Shown here piece by piece: positions 36,531 through 45,783 of a stretch of 64,000 nt of DNA (position 1 is the stretch's first letter; every line of letters begins with the position of its first letter). The stretch covers positions 1-64,000 of the forward strand of contig NZ_JAKGSC010000006.1 of the NCBI RefSeq assembly GCF_022478115.1, given 5' to 3'. The notes under the pieces are model-generated. The model did not search any database and was not told where the DNA came from. It saw nothing but the letters and a program-made list of their open reading frames with translations. The translations under genes and the position numbers were made by a program. The stretch comes from Tenacibaculum aquimarinum (GTDB taxonomy: Bacteria > Bacteroidota > Bacteroidia > Flavobacteriales > Flavobacteriaceae).

Positions 36531-36576
36531 ACAGAATATGTAGATTTATGTATTCTCGCTTAAATATTTTTTTAAG

Positions 36577-37764
36577 ATGAAAAGAGTTATTGTTGGTCTT
36601 TCTGGCGGCGTAGATAGTAGTGTTACTGCATATTTGTTAAAAGAACAAGGTTACGAAGTTATTGGTTTGTTTATGAAAAACTGGCACGATGATTCTGTAA
36701 CAATTTCAGATGAATGTCCGTGGTTAGAAGATAGCAACGATGCAATGTTAGTTGCAGAAAAATTAGGAATCCCTTTTCAAACAGTAGACTTAAGCGAACA
36801 ATACAAAGAACGCATTGTAGATTATATGTTTAATGAATACGAAAAAGGTCGCACACCAAATCCAGATATACTTTGTAATAGAGAAATAAAATTCGATGTT
36901 TTTATGGACATCGCCTTAGATTTAGGTGCAGATTATGTTGCAACTGGACATTATTGCAGAAAAGGTGAGGAAGAAATTGATGGCAAATCTGTTTATAAAT
37001 TATTAGCAGGAAAAGATGGTAATAAAGATCAATCTTATTTTTTATGTCAATTATCTCAAAAACAATTAGAAAAAGCAATGTTTCCTATTGGCGAACTTAC
37101 AAAGCCAGAAGTTAGAGAAATTGCTAAAAAAGCCGATTTAATTACTGCCGAAAAGAAAGATTCCCAAGGTTTATGTTTTATCGGAAAAGTTAGATTACCT
37201 GATTTTTTACAACAAAAATTACAACCTAAAAATGGCGTGATTGTACAAATTCCTTCAGACTTTGAGCAATATACAAAACCAGTTCCTAAGTTTGAAAACA
37301 AGGAAGCTGAATTAGCTTATTTTTCAACTAAGTTTTCTTACAAAAAAGAAGATGGTAAAGTAGTTGGTAAACACAACGGCGCTCATTATTTTACAAAAGG
37401 ACAACGAAAAGGATTAAATGTAGGAGGAACAAAAGAAGCGCTGTACGTTATAGAAACTGATGTTAATGAGAATGTGATTTATACAGGTGAAGGAAAAACA
37501 CATCAAGGTTTATATAGAAATGTATTATTTGTTTCAAATGAAGAATTACATTGGGTTCGTGAAGATTTAGCTTTAAAAACAGGTGAATCTATGCAAGTTG
37601 AAGGAAGAATTCGTTATCGTCAAGCATTAGAAAAAGCCAATCTTTATAAGGTTGAAAGTGGGTTGTTTGTAGAGTTTGAAAATCCGCAATCTGCAATTCA
37701 AGAAGGACAATTTGTTGCTTGGTATAAAAATGAAGAACTTTTAGGTTCGGGAGTAATTTCTTAG
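36577..37764 (+). CDS. mnmA: tRNA-specific 2-thiouridylase
   Basis: 395 residues. PP-loop [15 protein letters not shown] at the N-terminus; catalytic cysteines in ILCNREIKF and [11 protein letters not shown]-terminal barrel ending GVIS. It thiolates U34 of tRNA Lys, Glu and Gln. The protein is slightly longer than in E. coli because of an insert around residues 215-255, which is normal for Bacteroidetes. Confidence 0.97.
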   Translation: MKRVIVGLSGGVDSSVTAYLLKEQGYEVIGLFMKNWHDDSVTISDECPWLEDSNDAMLVAEKLGIPFQTVDLSEQYKERIVDYMFNEYEKGRTPNPDILCNREIKFDVFMDIALDLGADYVATGHYCRKGEEEIDGKSVYKLLAGKDGNKDQSYFLCQLSQKQLEKAMFPIGELTKPEVREIAKKADLITAEKKDSQGLCFIGKVRLPDFLQQKLQPKNGVIVQIPSDFEQYTKPVPKFENKEAELAYFSTKFSYKKEDGKVVGKHNGAHYFTKGQRKGLNVGGTKEALYVIETDVNENVIYTGEGKTHQGLYRNVLFVSNEELHWVREDLALKTGESMQVEGRIRYRQALEKANLYKVESGLFVEFENPQSAIQEGQFVAWYKNEELLGSGVIS

Positions 37765-37785
37765 ATTTACATTAATTAATAATAC

Positions 37786-37812
37786 TGTCATTCTTGCGTT
37801 GGCAGGAATCTA
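37786..37812 (+). repeat. Short hairpin repeat (GTCATTC class)
   Basis: GTCATTCTTGCG then TTGGCAGGAATCT; ATTCTTGC pairs with GCAGGAAT around GTTG. A close relative lies inside repeat copy D at 55518-55535. Confidence 0.5.
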
Positions 37813-37818
37813 TTTTTT

Positions 37819-38754
37819 ATGAAAAACAACAAAATCACACAACTTTTCAATATACAACATCCAATTATTCAAGGAGGAATGATTTGGGTTTCTGGTTATA
37901 AATTAGCATCTGCAGTTTCAAATGCTGGAGGTTTAGGTTTAATAGGTGCAGGTTCTATGTATCCAGATGTGTTGCGAGAACACATTCAGAAATGTAAAAA
38001 AGCAACCGACAAACCTTTTGGTGTAAACGTGCCAATGTTATATCCACAGATTGACGAAATAATGAAAATTATTGTGGAAGAAGGTGTGAAAATCGTTTTT
38101 ACTTCTGCAGGAAATCCAAAAACATGGACAGCTTTTCTGAAGGAAAAAGGAATTACAGTTGTACACGTTGTAAGCTCTGTAAAGTTTGCATTAAAAGCAG
38201 AAGCTGCTGGAGTTGATGCTGTTGTTTGTGAAGGTTTTGAAGCTGGCGGACACAATGGGAGAGAAGAAACTACTACGTTTACATTAATTCCAATGGTAAA
38301 AGAACAGGTTAAAATTCCTGTAATTGCAGCTGGTGGAATTGGAACTGGTCGTGGAATGTTAGCAGCAATGGTTTTAGGAGCAGATGGCGTGCAGATAGGA
38401 AGTAGATTTGCTGCAACATTAGAGTCTTCTGCACATGATAATTTTAAGCAAACTATTGTGAATGTTAAAGATGGAGATACGCAACTTACATTGAAAGAAT
38501 TAGCGCCAGTTCGTTTGGTTAAAAATAAGTTTTTTCAAGAAGTTCAGGAATTATACAAGCAAAATCCATCTGTAGAACAAATTAAAGAGCTTTTAGGACG
38601 TGCACGTGCAAAACGTGGAATGTTTGAAGGTGATTTAGATGATGGCGAATTAGAAATTGGTCAAATTGCAGGATTAATTCATGAGATAAAACCAGCTAAA
38701 CAAGTTTTAGAAGAAATTATTGCTGAATATAATTTGGTGAAAGAAAGCTTATAA
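37819..38754 (+). CDS. Nitronate monooxygenase / FMN-dependent enoyl-reductase-like protein
   Basis: 311 residues. TIM-barrel FMN enzyme: HPIIQGGMIWVSGYKLASAV near the start, PFGVNVPMLYP, HVVSSVKFALKAEAAGVDAV and AAGGIGTGRGMLAAMVLGADGVQIGSRF in pieces. The family holds nitronate monooxygenase and FabK-type reductases. The active-site His in GFEAGGHNG favours nitronate monooxygenase. Single gene; the short hairpin repeat lies just before it. Confidence 0.9.
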   Translation: MKNNKITQLFNIQHPIIQGGMIWVSGYKLASAVSNAGGLGLIGAGSMYPDVLREHIQKCKKATDKPFGVNVPMLYPQIDEIMKIIVEEGVKIVFTSAGNPKTWTAFLKEKGITVVHVVSSVKFALKAEAAGVDAVVCEGFEAGGHNGREETTTFTLIPMVKEQVKIPVIAAGGIGTGRGMLAAMVLGADGVQIGSRFAATLESSAHDNFKQTIVNVKDGDTQLTLKELAPVRLVKNKFFQEVQELYKQNPSVEQIKELLGRARAKRGMFEGDLDDGELEIGQIAGLIHEIKPAKQVLEEIIAEYNLVKESL

Positions 38755-38772
38755 GATTCTTAGTTCAATCAA

Positions 38773-39747
38773 CTAATCCATTACTAAAGAATAAGCTGTT
38801 TTTAATAGTTCTTCTTTTTCTTTAATAGTTAAGGAAATAGGTAATTGTGCTAATCCAATTAGTCTACGCATTATTTCAATTCCTGCTACTTGATTTAAAA
38901 GTTTACTATCTATTTTATTTGGATAATTTTTCTCAATAACTGAAAAGACAGTTTTATTTTGTGAAATTAAAATAGCATGCGCTGCAAGAACTCCTAAATC
39001 AAATTCAGCAAAACCTAAAAAACTAAATTCTGGATCAATAATATAAATATCATTGTCTTTGCGCATCCAGCTTCCTGGGTAATAATCTCCATGTAATAAG
39101 GTTTTTCCTTCAGATAAATATCTATTACCAACTTCTTTAATTCTTTCTTTTAATAAGATGTCTTTTTTATACGGAATGGAAAGTTCTTCTAGTCCTGGTT
39201 GGATTTCATTTAAAGAAAAACCATTGTTTTCTATAAAAGGAAGTTCAAAAATATGTTGATGATTTAATACGCGTAAACCTTTGTTTTCTGGGTAATTTTT
39301 AGTTGTTTTTGAATTGTGAATATTAGCAATAACATTAATAAGTAATTCTAGTTGTTGTATTTCAATTTTATCTGAATTATACAAATTAGTCATGTCTTCA
39401 CATTCTCCTAAATCTTCTAAAATTAATAAATGATTCTCAGCATTGTACTGTAGTATTTTTGGAAGATATTTGTTTAGAATAGCATTGTTAGCTATTGTTT
39501 TGTAAAACTGATATTCAATATCAATACGTTCAATAGGTGCATCAATGCTTTTATATTTTTGAACAAAAGGACGAGATTGCTTTACAATAAATGAACGTAG
39601 ATTAGTTTTAACTCGTAACACTACATTCATATTACCTTCTCCAGGTTTTGTTACTTTAATTATGTTTTCGTTATTATCTGTAAAAAAATCAATTTTTTGT
39701 AATAATTTTTTAATTTCTTCTAAAGAAGTTTGTTGATCAATAAACAT
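38773..39747 (-). CDS. Aminoglycoside/choline-kinase-like phosphotransferase (methylthioribose-kinase-like motif)
   Basis: 324 residues from 39747, 11 bases after the nucleoside hydrolase stop; an earlier ATG at 39783 would overlap that gene and adds an unlikely leader. Kinase motifs: RSFIVKQSRPFVQKY, LILEDLGE, catalytic LLHGDYYPGSW and metal-binding IIDPEFSFLGFAEFDLG. The HGD..PGS..DPEFSF pattern is closer to 5-methylthioribose kinase than to antibiotic kinases. With a nucleoside hydrolase upstream, phosphorylation of a sugar released from a nucleoside is a fair inference. Confidence 0.82.
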   Translation of the reverse strand: MFIDQQTSLEEIKKLLQKIDFFTDNNENIIKVTKPGEGNMNVVLRVKTNLRSFIVKQSRPFVQKYKSIDAPIERIDIEYQFYKTIANNAILNKYLPKILQYNAENHLLILEDLGECEDMTNLYNSDKIEIQQLELLINVIANIHNSKTTKNYPENKGLRVLNHQHIFELPFIENNGFSLNEIQPGLEELSIPYKKDILLKERIKEVGNRYLSEGKTLLHGDYYPGSWMRKDNDIYIIDPEFSFLGFAEFDLGVLAAHAILISQNKTVFSVIEKNYPNKIDSKLLNQVAGIEIMRRLIGLAQLPISLTIKEKEELLKTAYSLVMD

Positions 39748-39758
39748 AAAAAGTGGGA

Positions 39759-40709
39759 TTATAATTTTTCTAAAGCACTCCAAAAGTTATGCTTCATTTT
39801 ATCAGTATTTATATTTGTGTGAATACCAATTGTACGCTGTGTGTTTTCTGGAGGAGTTAAAAAACCTTTTACAGTAGACCATTTTGGTTGTGCTAATGCT
39901 TCAATAATTGCAACATCCCACATAATCCATTTTTCTTTTTCAGGATCTTCTTTAGTCCACCAACGCTCGTAAGTTTCCCAACGTTTTATCAAGTAGTTAG
40001 CAACACCTTTTTTATTTTTTAGTTGACGATCTACTTCTTGTTTTGTAAATACTAAATTTTGACTAGTTGTAGCTGTCATTACATTAAGGTCTAGAGTTTT
40101 GGTATTCAGTAAAACCTCTACAGCAATAGGATCATTTCCAGAATTAAATTCTTTTTTATTATAAGTATTTGTTGCTACAGTGTGCCAGAACCCAAGATAG
40201 TGTACTTTTATTTTAGATATAATAGAAGGATCTTCTAAAATTGCTGAAGCTACATTTGTACAAGAACCTAAGATTATTATATTCAATTTTTCACCCTTTT
40301 TCATTTGATGAGCAGTTTCAATAATAAACTTAGAAGCTTCAGAGGAAACAGGCTTTCCGTATTCTGTTAAAGGAGAATTACTGCCCAATGGTAAAGAAAT
40401 ACCTTTAACGTTCATTAATTTTAGAATTTCTTCATTAATCTGTTGGCTTTCTTCAACGGTGTTTTCTGAGGCCAAAGGAGAAGTATGAAACTGAGCAGAA
40501 TTTATACCTATTAAATTAAAATTAGGTTCTAAAATAGCTCTAACAATTGCAAATAAATCATCTACTTCATTAGCTGTGTCAGCATCAATAATTAAAGGTA
40601 GAGGTTTAAACGCTTCTTGTGCTTTTACTGGTAAAGAACAGAAAAGAAATAAGCCGCAAAAAATATGTAAACCAATTATTTTGGCGGCTTTAATTGTGTA
40701 AAATTTCAT
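39759..40709 (-). CDS. Exported nucleoside hydrolase
   Basis: 316 residues. Signal peptide (LHIFCGLFLFCSLPVKAQ), then the calcium-binding family motif IIDADTANEVDDLFAI, NIIILGSCTNVASAI and late WDVAIIEALAQP. It splits nucleosides into base and ribose. Export to the periplasm is unusual compared with cytoplasmic RihA/B/C but known in Bacteroidetes. It is the middle gene of a three-gene unit with the PLP enzyme (26 bases upstream) and the kinase (11 bases downstream). Confidence 0.9.
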   Translation of the reverse strand: MKFYTIKAAKIIGLHIFCGLFLFCSLPVKAQEAFKPLPLIIDADTANEVDDLFAIVRAILEPNFNLIGINSAQFHTSPLASENTVEESQQINEEILKLMNVKGISLPLGSNSPLTEYGKPVSSEASKFIIETAHQMKKGEKLNIIILGSCTNVASAILEDPSIISKIKVHYLGFWHTVATNTYNKKEFNSGNDPIAVEVLLNTKTLDLNVMTATTSQNLVFTKQEVDRQLKNKKGVANYLIKRWETYERWWTKEDPEKEKWIMWDVAIIEALAQPKWSTVKGFLTPPENTQRTIGIHTNINTDKMKHNFWSALEKL

Positions 40710-40735
40710 GAAAATTATTTGTCAATTAATTGCTG

Positions 40736-42577
40736 TTAAATACTCTCAACAAACGTTGAAAATACTTTTTTATGAAGCTCTAAATCCATATTTGCAGAGA
40801 GCGCCACACGAGCAATATAATCTTTGTCTCCTTCTTTAGTTGTTCCTTGCGTAGAAGTTGCAGGAATTGTCCAGTAGCATCCTTTTAATTGTCCATAACT
40901 TACGCAATACTTGCTTTCAGTAGGGATTTTGGTAATCATTAAATTGATTAATTTATGATTCAAAGTTCTTTTATACGTTTCCTTTTCTTCAGCTGTATTT
41001 CCTTTTGTAGGAAGATCTAATGAGAAAACTGAAGGCGTAAAACCTTGTTGTGCTAATTCTTCAGAAACAAAATTAATTTTAGCTTCTGGTAAAGTTTTGT
41101 GGATGAAATTTACGAACTCGCGAGTGTTTTTATAAGCATCTGCAATTCGTTTATTCATAGAAGGTAATTGTTCTGCTAATATTTCATATTGAAGATCTGT
41201 AGCTTCATTATCACAAAGTGTTAGGTGTAAAGCTATTTTTTCCATTAAAGCGGAAGTTTTTTTGTTTCCTACACAATAACCGGCAGTACATTTTCCACCA
41301 CTTGGAAATTTAGAGCCACTTGCAAAAGAAATAGTTCTAACAGTTGAAAGGATATCATTTTCACCTAAAAAACGAACATTAGGACAAAAAGTTTGGTCTA
41401 AAATAAAAACTGGATCAATTGCAATATTTCCTGTTGAAGTAGTACGTTCTTTAATAAGTACGGTTCTTAAATCGATAAGATTTGGAACTTCAACTCTTGG
41501 ATTTGTAGGTATTTCTGCAATTATATATGGAATTGCATCTTCATCAGCAATTTTAGTTAAAACCATGTCGATACTTTTTACCATATCATTATCGCCATCT
41601 ACAGGTAAATCTACTATTGCTACATTTTTTATGCAGGCTGCAACTCGTCTTGCTTGGTCGTTTGTACCACCATAACAATTTGGAGGAACAATAATTTTTA
41701 TGGCTTTGCCAGGATTTTTTTCTTGAGCGTCATCAATTAAGCCCATTAAAATGGCGTATTGAATAGATAATCCGCTTGAAGAAACTAAAGGTTTTGTAAT
41801 AGTTCCTGTAATTTTTTTGATAGAATTTAAGACACTAGCTTTATTAGCTTCGTTTAAAGGTTTGTTCTTAATTGTTGTTTCAGAAATTAAAGATTTTAGC
41901 GCAACAAGACAATTTGCTGGTGTCATTGCAATAGTTTCTCTTCTTCTTACATGTTGAATGTCTGAAATGTAATTTTCATTTTGCTCGCCATTTACAAGTA
42001 AAATACTTCCTAAGTGAGCATGTAAGCTGATAAAAAAGTCAATATTTGAATTCAAATTTGAAGCTTCAATTTTATCGTTTTGAGAGATGTAAATTGTACT
42101 TCCGTTAAATTCAGAAATTTCTGTACTACTTTTAACAGATTTTAATTCAAATTGATAACCGTAAACAGTTCTTAATTTTTCAGCATTAAAATTTTCAGGA
42201 AGCTCACCAGAATACACTATTTGCGTGTTTCTATTTTCTAACAAGTTCTTTCTTAAAATAGCCAAAACAGGTATTGTTTTAGAATCAAAACTGATTACAT
42301 TTTCTGATTTTAATTTATTTAAATTACCAATTGTCCATTCTAATATACAAGATAAAGGATGTCCTAATCTAATATAATCGTAAGCGGTTGGTAATTCATT
42401 TAAAGATGATAATTCTGCATTATCGTTGTTGTATAGAAGTTCAAATTGTTCTAAGAATTCTGTTTTTGCTAGCGCTTCATTATAAATATCTAATCTATGA
42501 GTAGTTAAACTCAACCAATTAGTTGGCATATTGTCTAAAACGCTTTTAATATATTGTACTTTCTTGTTGTTTTTCAT
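40736..42577 (-). CDS. PLP-dependent Cys/Met-metabolism-type enzyme with N-terminal extension
   Basis: 613 residues, much longer than the usual 380-400 of trans-sulfuration enzymes. The N-terminal 230 residues are not recognised. From about 240 on the fold type I pattern appears: SSSGLSIQYAILMGLI, PPNCYGGTNDQARR, FILDQTFCPNV and the PLP lysine in SFASGSKFPSGGKCTAGYCVG. It should act on a sulfur amino acid or related substrate (gamma/beta-lyase or synthase), unknown which. A promoter lies upstream and it leads the unit with the nucleoside hydrolase and kinase. Confidence 0.85.
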   Translation of the reverse strand: MKNNKKVQYIKSVLDNMPTNWLSLTTHRLDIYNEALAKTEFLEQFELLYNNDNAELSSLNELPTAYDYIRLGHPLSCILEWTIGNLNKLKSENVISFDSKTIPVLAILRKNLLENRNTQIVYSGELPENFNAEKLRTVYGYQFELKSVKSSTEISEFNGSTIYISQNDKIEASNLNSNIDFFISLHAHLGSILLVNGEQNENYISDIQHVRRRETIAMTPANCLVALKSLISETTIKNKPLNEANKASVLNSIKKITGTITKPLVSSSGLSIQYAILMGLIDDAQEKNPGKAIKIIVPPNCYGGTNDQARRVAACIKNVAIVDLPVDGDNDMVKSIDMVLTKIADEDAIPYIIAEIPTNPRVEVPNLIDLRTVLIKERTTSTGNIAIDPVFILDQTFCPNVRFLGENDILSTVRTISFASGSKFPSGGKCTAGYCVGNKKTSALMEKIALHLTLCDNEATDLQYEILAEQLPSMNKRIADAYKNTREFVNFIHKTLPEAKINFVSEELAQQGFTPSVFSLDLPTKGNTAEEKETYKRTLNHKLINLMITKIPTESKYCVSYGQLKGCYWTIPATSTQGTTKEGDKDYIARVALSANMDLELHKKVFSTFVESI

Positions 42578-42650
42578 GTTACTTATTGCTGAGTAATTAG
42601 ACTTTAGTAGTCGTAAAAAAAATGTCCAAATTTCAATGGAGTAAGTTTAG

Positions 42651-42681
42651 CAAAATTACCCAAAAAGGAGTTTACAAACAA
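42651..42681 (-). promoter_or_regulatory. Promoter of the PLP/nucleoside hydrolase/kinase unit
   Basis: Minus strand TTG, 20 bases, TAATTTTG; a TTTG is also present at the shorter spacing of 16. The -7 box ends 73 bases before the start codon. Confidence 0.5.
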
Positions 42682-42696
42682 GCAAAAATAAGGCAT

Positions 42697-42725
42697 AAAA
42701 AAAAGCTCAGTTAATACTGAGCTTT
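42697..42725 (-). terminator. Terminator of the second sigma module
   Basis: AAAGCTCAG / CTGAGCTTT with loop TTAATA; on the minus strand followed by eight T. Confidence 0.85.
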
Positions 42726-42749
42726 AGTAATTTATGAATGTTGTTCTTT

Positions 42750-43478
42750 TTAATTTCTGTCAATTACATCTCCAGAACCAATAGAACTAGTGTTGATTTT
42801 AGAAGGATTTCCTTTGTAATAAACACTTCCAGAACCAACAACACTTGCTTTAATTTTGTTGTTTACATGAGTTTTTACGCTACCAGAACCAGCAATACTT
42901 GCTTTTAAATCTTCAGTTTCTAACTCGTAAGCTTTAATGCTACCAGAACCAGCAATAGAACATTTTAAAGTAGTTGCTTTACCAGATAATTTAATATCTC
43001 CAGAGCCGCCAATAGATGCGCTAATATTTTCTGCTTCTACTTCAGCAACAATATTTCCAGAGCCACCAATTGCTACTGAAACTCTGTTAGATTTAATCGT
43101 TTTTTTAACAAAAACATTACCGGAACCACCTAAAGATACTGCTTCAATAGCTTCAAAAGGAACTGTAGCGGTTAATTTTTTAGTAGTACGAACGTTAGTG
43201 TTGTTTTTAAACTTAATTTCTAGTTTTCCGTTATTTACTTCAGTTATAATGTATTCTAAAACATTTTCTTCGCCTTCTAAAGTTACTTTTCCTTCTTTTC
43301 CGGCAATAAGAATTACATCAAAAGAACCACCAACGGTAACTTTATCAAAACCACCAACTTTTCTTACTTCAGTTGTTACTTTTCCGTTTCCTTTAATTTT
43401 TTCTGAATTTCCCCACCATTGGGCATTTGCTGTTAAGCTTATTGTTAAAAGTAGTACTGTTATATATGCTTTTTTCAT
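42750..43478 (-). CDS. DUF2807 (head GIN domain) exported protein
   Basis: 242 residues with signal peptide (ITVLLLTISLTANAQ). The mature protein is a right-handed beta-repeat with recurring IGGSGNI / IAGSGSIK / GSGSVY units and matches the DUF2807 adhesin-like family. No sorting domain is seen, so it probably ends in the periplasm or outer membrane. Last gene of the sigma/anti-sigma/DUF4097/DUF2807 unit, 19 bases after the previous gene. Confidence 0.88.
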   Translation of the reverse strand: MKKAYITVLLLTISLTANAQWWGNSEKIKGNGKVTTEVRKVGGFDKVTVGGSFDVILIAGKEGKVTLEGEENVLEYIITEVNNGKLEIKFKNNTNVRTTKKLTATVPFEAIEAVSLGGSGNVFVKKTIKSNRVSVAIGGSGNIVAEVEAENISASIGGSGDIKLSGKATTLKCSIAGSGSIKAYELETEDLKASIAGSGSVKTHVNNKIKASVVGSGSVYYKGNPSKINTSSIGSGDVIDRN

Positions 43479-43497
43479 GATAATAGGATTTAAATTT

Positions 43498-44586
43498 TTA
43501 GTCGTTTAGTTTTAAGGATACGCCACCGTAACCAGATTTTATATGTATTTTAGAAGAATTACTCCCTTTTCCAAAAGAACCTTCGTAATATTTTTTAGAT
43601 GTTTTTTTAATGCTTTTTCGCATGTTTATTTTTTCATCTGGATAGCTAAAACTTGCATATCCTAAGTCGATTGTGAAATCGAAATTATTAGTACTACTTG
43701 TTCCAATTTTTATGCCTGCATAGCTTCCGTCAATTGTAACTTTTTCAAATCCTTTTGCAAGGTTTTTTACGCGTAAACCTCCGTAATCTGTATCTATTGT
43801 TAGGTTCTTATTTACGGTTCCTAACTTCATGCTTGCATAATCTGAATTTCCATTAATATCATTAGCTTCATCAATAGTTATACTTCCGTAATCGCTATTA
43901 AAATCTACAATATCTGCTTCTCCAATATGTATGTTAGAGTAATCTGCATTTGTTTTAATTTTGTTAGTTTTCTCTATTGAAAGTTTAGAGTAGTCAATTG
44001 AAACATCTCCAGAATTCATATAGTTTATGGTAGATTGAGAACAGTAGTCTAAATCAATTGTATTGTTTTTATTGTGTAATTCTTCAATTAAGATTTTACC
44101 ATAATCGCAACTAATATTAGCTTCTCCTTCTAGTTCTCCAAGAATAATATTACCATATTTATTGCTAAAATCTACGTTGTTGGTTCTTGGCATTTTAACA
44201 ACATAATTAATTTGATAGCTCATGTTGCTGCTTTTTCCCCACCAAGAAGACCAGCTAGATTTTTGACTACCTAAAATTGTTCTAGCTTCAACCAAACTTT
44301 TAGTAGCATCAAATTCAATTTTTATACTGTTTAGTCTATCTTCAACATTGTCTAAATTATTTCCTTTTACAGTAATTTTTACATCAATTTCCACACGGTT
44401 TTCATTCCATGTAGTAACAGTTATGTTTCCATATTTGTTACTAATGTCTAATGTAGCATCGCTATTAACATTAAACTCTTTATTAATGGTTTTGCTTTTT
44501 TCGTGCTTTTTCTTCGGATTAGTATTTGCAAATAATATTGCGGGTATTAATAATAAGAAAAATGTAATTTTATATATAGGCTTCAT
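43498..44586 (-). CDS. DUF4097-like exported beta-repeat protein
   Basis: 362 residues. Signal peptide (ITFFLLLIPAILFANT). Short repeats centred on DYGNI, DYSNIHIGEA, DYGSITIDEA and DYASMKLG turn the chain into a beta-helix or stacked sheet, as in DUF4097. Start overlaps the anti-sigma gene by 17 bases. Together with the DUF2807 protein it is the probable target or output of the sigma factor; molecular function unknown. Confidence 0.83.
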   Translation of the reverse strand: MKPIYKITFFLLLIPAILFANTNPKKKHEKSKTINKEFNVNSDATLDISNKYGNITVTTWNENRVEIDVKITVKGNNLDNVEDRLNSIKIEFDATKSLVEARTILGSQKSSWSSWWGKSSNMSYQINYVVKMPRTNNVDFSNKYGNIILGELEGEANISCDYGKILIEELHNKNNTIDLDYCSQSTINYMNSGDVSIDYSKLSIEKTNKIKTNADYSNIHIGEADIVDFNSDYGSITIDEANDINGNSDYASMKLGTVNKNLTIDTDYGGLRVKNLAKGFEKVTIDGSYAGIKIGTSSTNNFDFTIDLGYASFSYPDEKINMRKSIKKTSKKYYEGSFGKGSNSSKIHIKSGYGGVSLKLND

Positions 44587-45097
44587 CTTTTTGAATGGTA
44601 TTTGTATTCTTAATTTCTTCTATTTGCTGTATAACGTTGTTTAAAATTTCTAAACGCTGTTGGTAATTGTTAATCATTTCATAGACAATTCGTTTTTCGT
44701 AACCATTTTGGTTTAATTCGTCTATAAAATACTTGTATCTATCTTCTAGCTTTTCTAATTCTTCTAAAGCATCTTCAATAATTACCTCAGTATCTAAGTT
44801 TCTGTGTTTTTCTAATTCTTTTAACTCGTGATGAATTGTAGCAACAAAGTAGTTTTGTGTTTCTTCCATTTTTGGAGATAAATCTGCCAAATCTAATTGT
44901 GTTGGTTGTTGGTTTGCGCCCAACCAAAATCCTACAAGTAAAACAACTGATGCAGCAACGCTTAGCCATTTCCAAGAAGTTTTATTTACTTTACCTGGAT
45001 TGTTTAATTTTCTTTGAAAACGTTCTGCATGACCAGAATGAGGTTCATGAAAATCGAATTTATTTTCTGAGAAGAAAGTATCTAAATTATCTTCCAT
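44570..45097 (-). CDS. Putative anti-sigma factor (membrane protein)
   Basis: 175 residues from ATG 45097 (MEDNLDTFFSENKFDF), which overlaps the sigma gene by 11 bases; the ATG at 45124 is deeper in that gene and less likely. One membrane helix (WLSVAASVVLLVGFWLGANQ) separates a cytoplasmic part from a helical outer part that ends in a coiled coil (INNYQQRLEILNNVIQQIEEI). No zinc motif. Function is inferred from position after an ECF sigma gene. Confidence 0.78.
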   Translation of the reverse strand: MEDNLDTFFSENKFDFHEPHSGHAERFQRKLNNPGKVNKTSWKWLSVAASVVLLVGFWLGANQQPTQLDLADLSPKMEETQNYFVATIHHELKELEKHRNLDTEVIIEDALEELEKLEDRYKYFIDELNQNGYEKRIVYEMINNYQQRLEILNNVIQQIEEIKNTNTIQKDEAYI

Positions 45098-45653
45098 ATT
45101 CTTGAATTTTATTAGTGTTTGCAAGTATAACTTGCTTTAATTTTTTCTTGGCACGAGAAACGGTGGTTCGTACATTCTCGTTGGTATACTTTAATATTTC
45201 TGCTATTTCTTCATAATCGTAACCTTCAATTAAATTTAGGGTTAAAACCAATCTGTAATTATCTTTTAAAGAGTTTATATAGTTTAAAACTTCTTTTGGA
45301 TCAACTGCAGAATAATTAACTTGCTCTTCTTCTACATTGTTATCGCTAACAATTTCCATTTTTACATCTTCGTATCTGTTATTCTTTTTAAGTTGTGTTA
45401 AACTTTTATTGATAACAATTCTCTTTAACCAAGCTCCAAAAGTTACTTCACCTTTAAATGTGTGTAATTTTGTAAAAGCAGTTAAAAACGCTTCTTGCAT
45501 TAGATCTTCGGCTTCAAATTCATCTTTCAAAATACGTAATGAAGTATTGTACATAGCTTTGTAATAGCCGTTATACACTTCCATTTGTGCAGTTTGATCT
45601 GAATTTTTACACCGCTCTATTAGTTTGGTTATATGTTGATTTTGAGCTTTCAA
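45087..45653 (-). CDS. ECF-type RNA polymerase sigma factor
   Basis: 188 residues. Region 2: EFEAEDLMQEAFLTAFTKLHTF, FGAWLKRIVINKSLTQLKK; region 4: LNLIEGYDYEEIAEILKYTNENVRTTVSRAKKKLKQ in pieces. It heads a four-gene unit with its probable anti-sigma factor and two exported repeat proteins. Divergent from the SDR gene. Confidence 0.93.
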   Translation of the reverse strand: MKAQNQHITKLIERCKNSDQTAQMEVYNGYYKAMYNTSLRILKDEFEAEDLMQEAFLTAFTKLHTFKGEVTFGAWLKRIVINKSLTQLKKNNRYEDVKMEIVSDNNVEEEQVNYSAVDPKEVLNYINSLKDNYRLVLTLNLIEGYDYEEIAEILKYTNENVRTTVSRAKKKLKQVILANTNKIQEYGR

Positions 45654-45783
45654 TTAATCAGTTCTATAGTAGAGACAAATCAATATTTAATTTGTGACAC
45701 TTTTTGTAAAAATAAGTTTTATTGCTTGTTAATTTGTACTTGATTTAGTTTTATTGATATTTGCCAAGCATAATTTACACAAC

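Noticed and set aside
36481..36576. Known riboswitch before mnmA
   Set aside because: The two short hairpins do not match any riboswitch class I can recognise.
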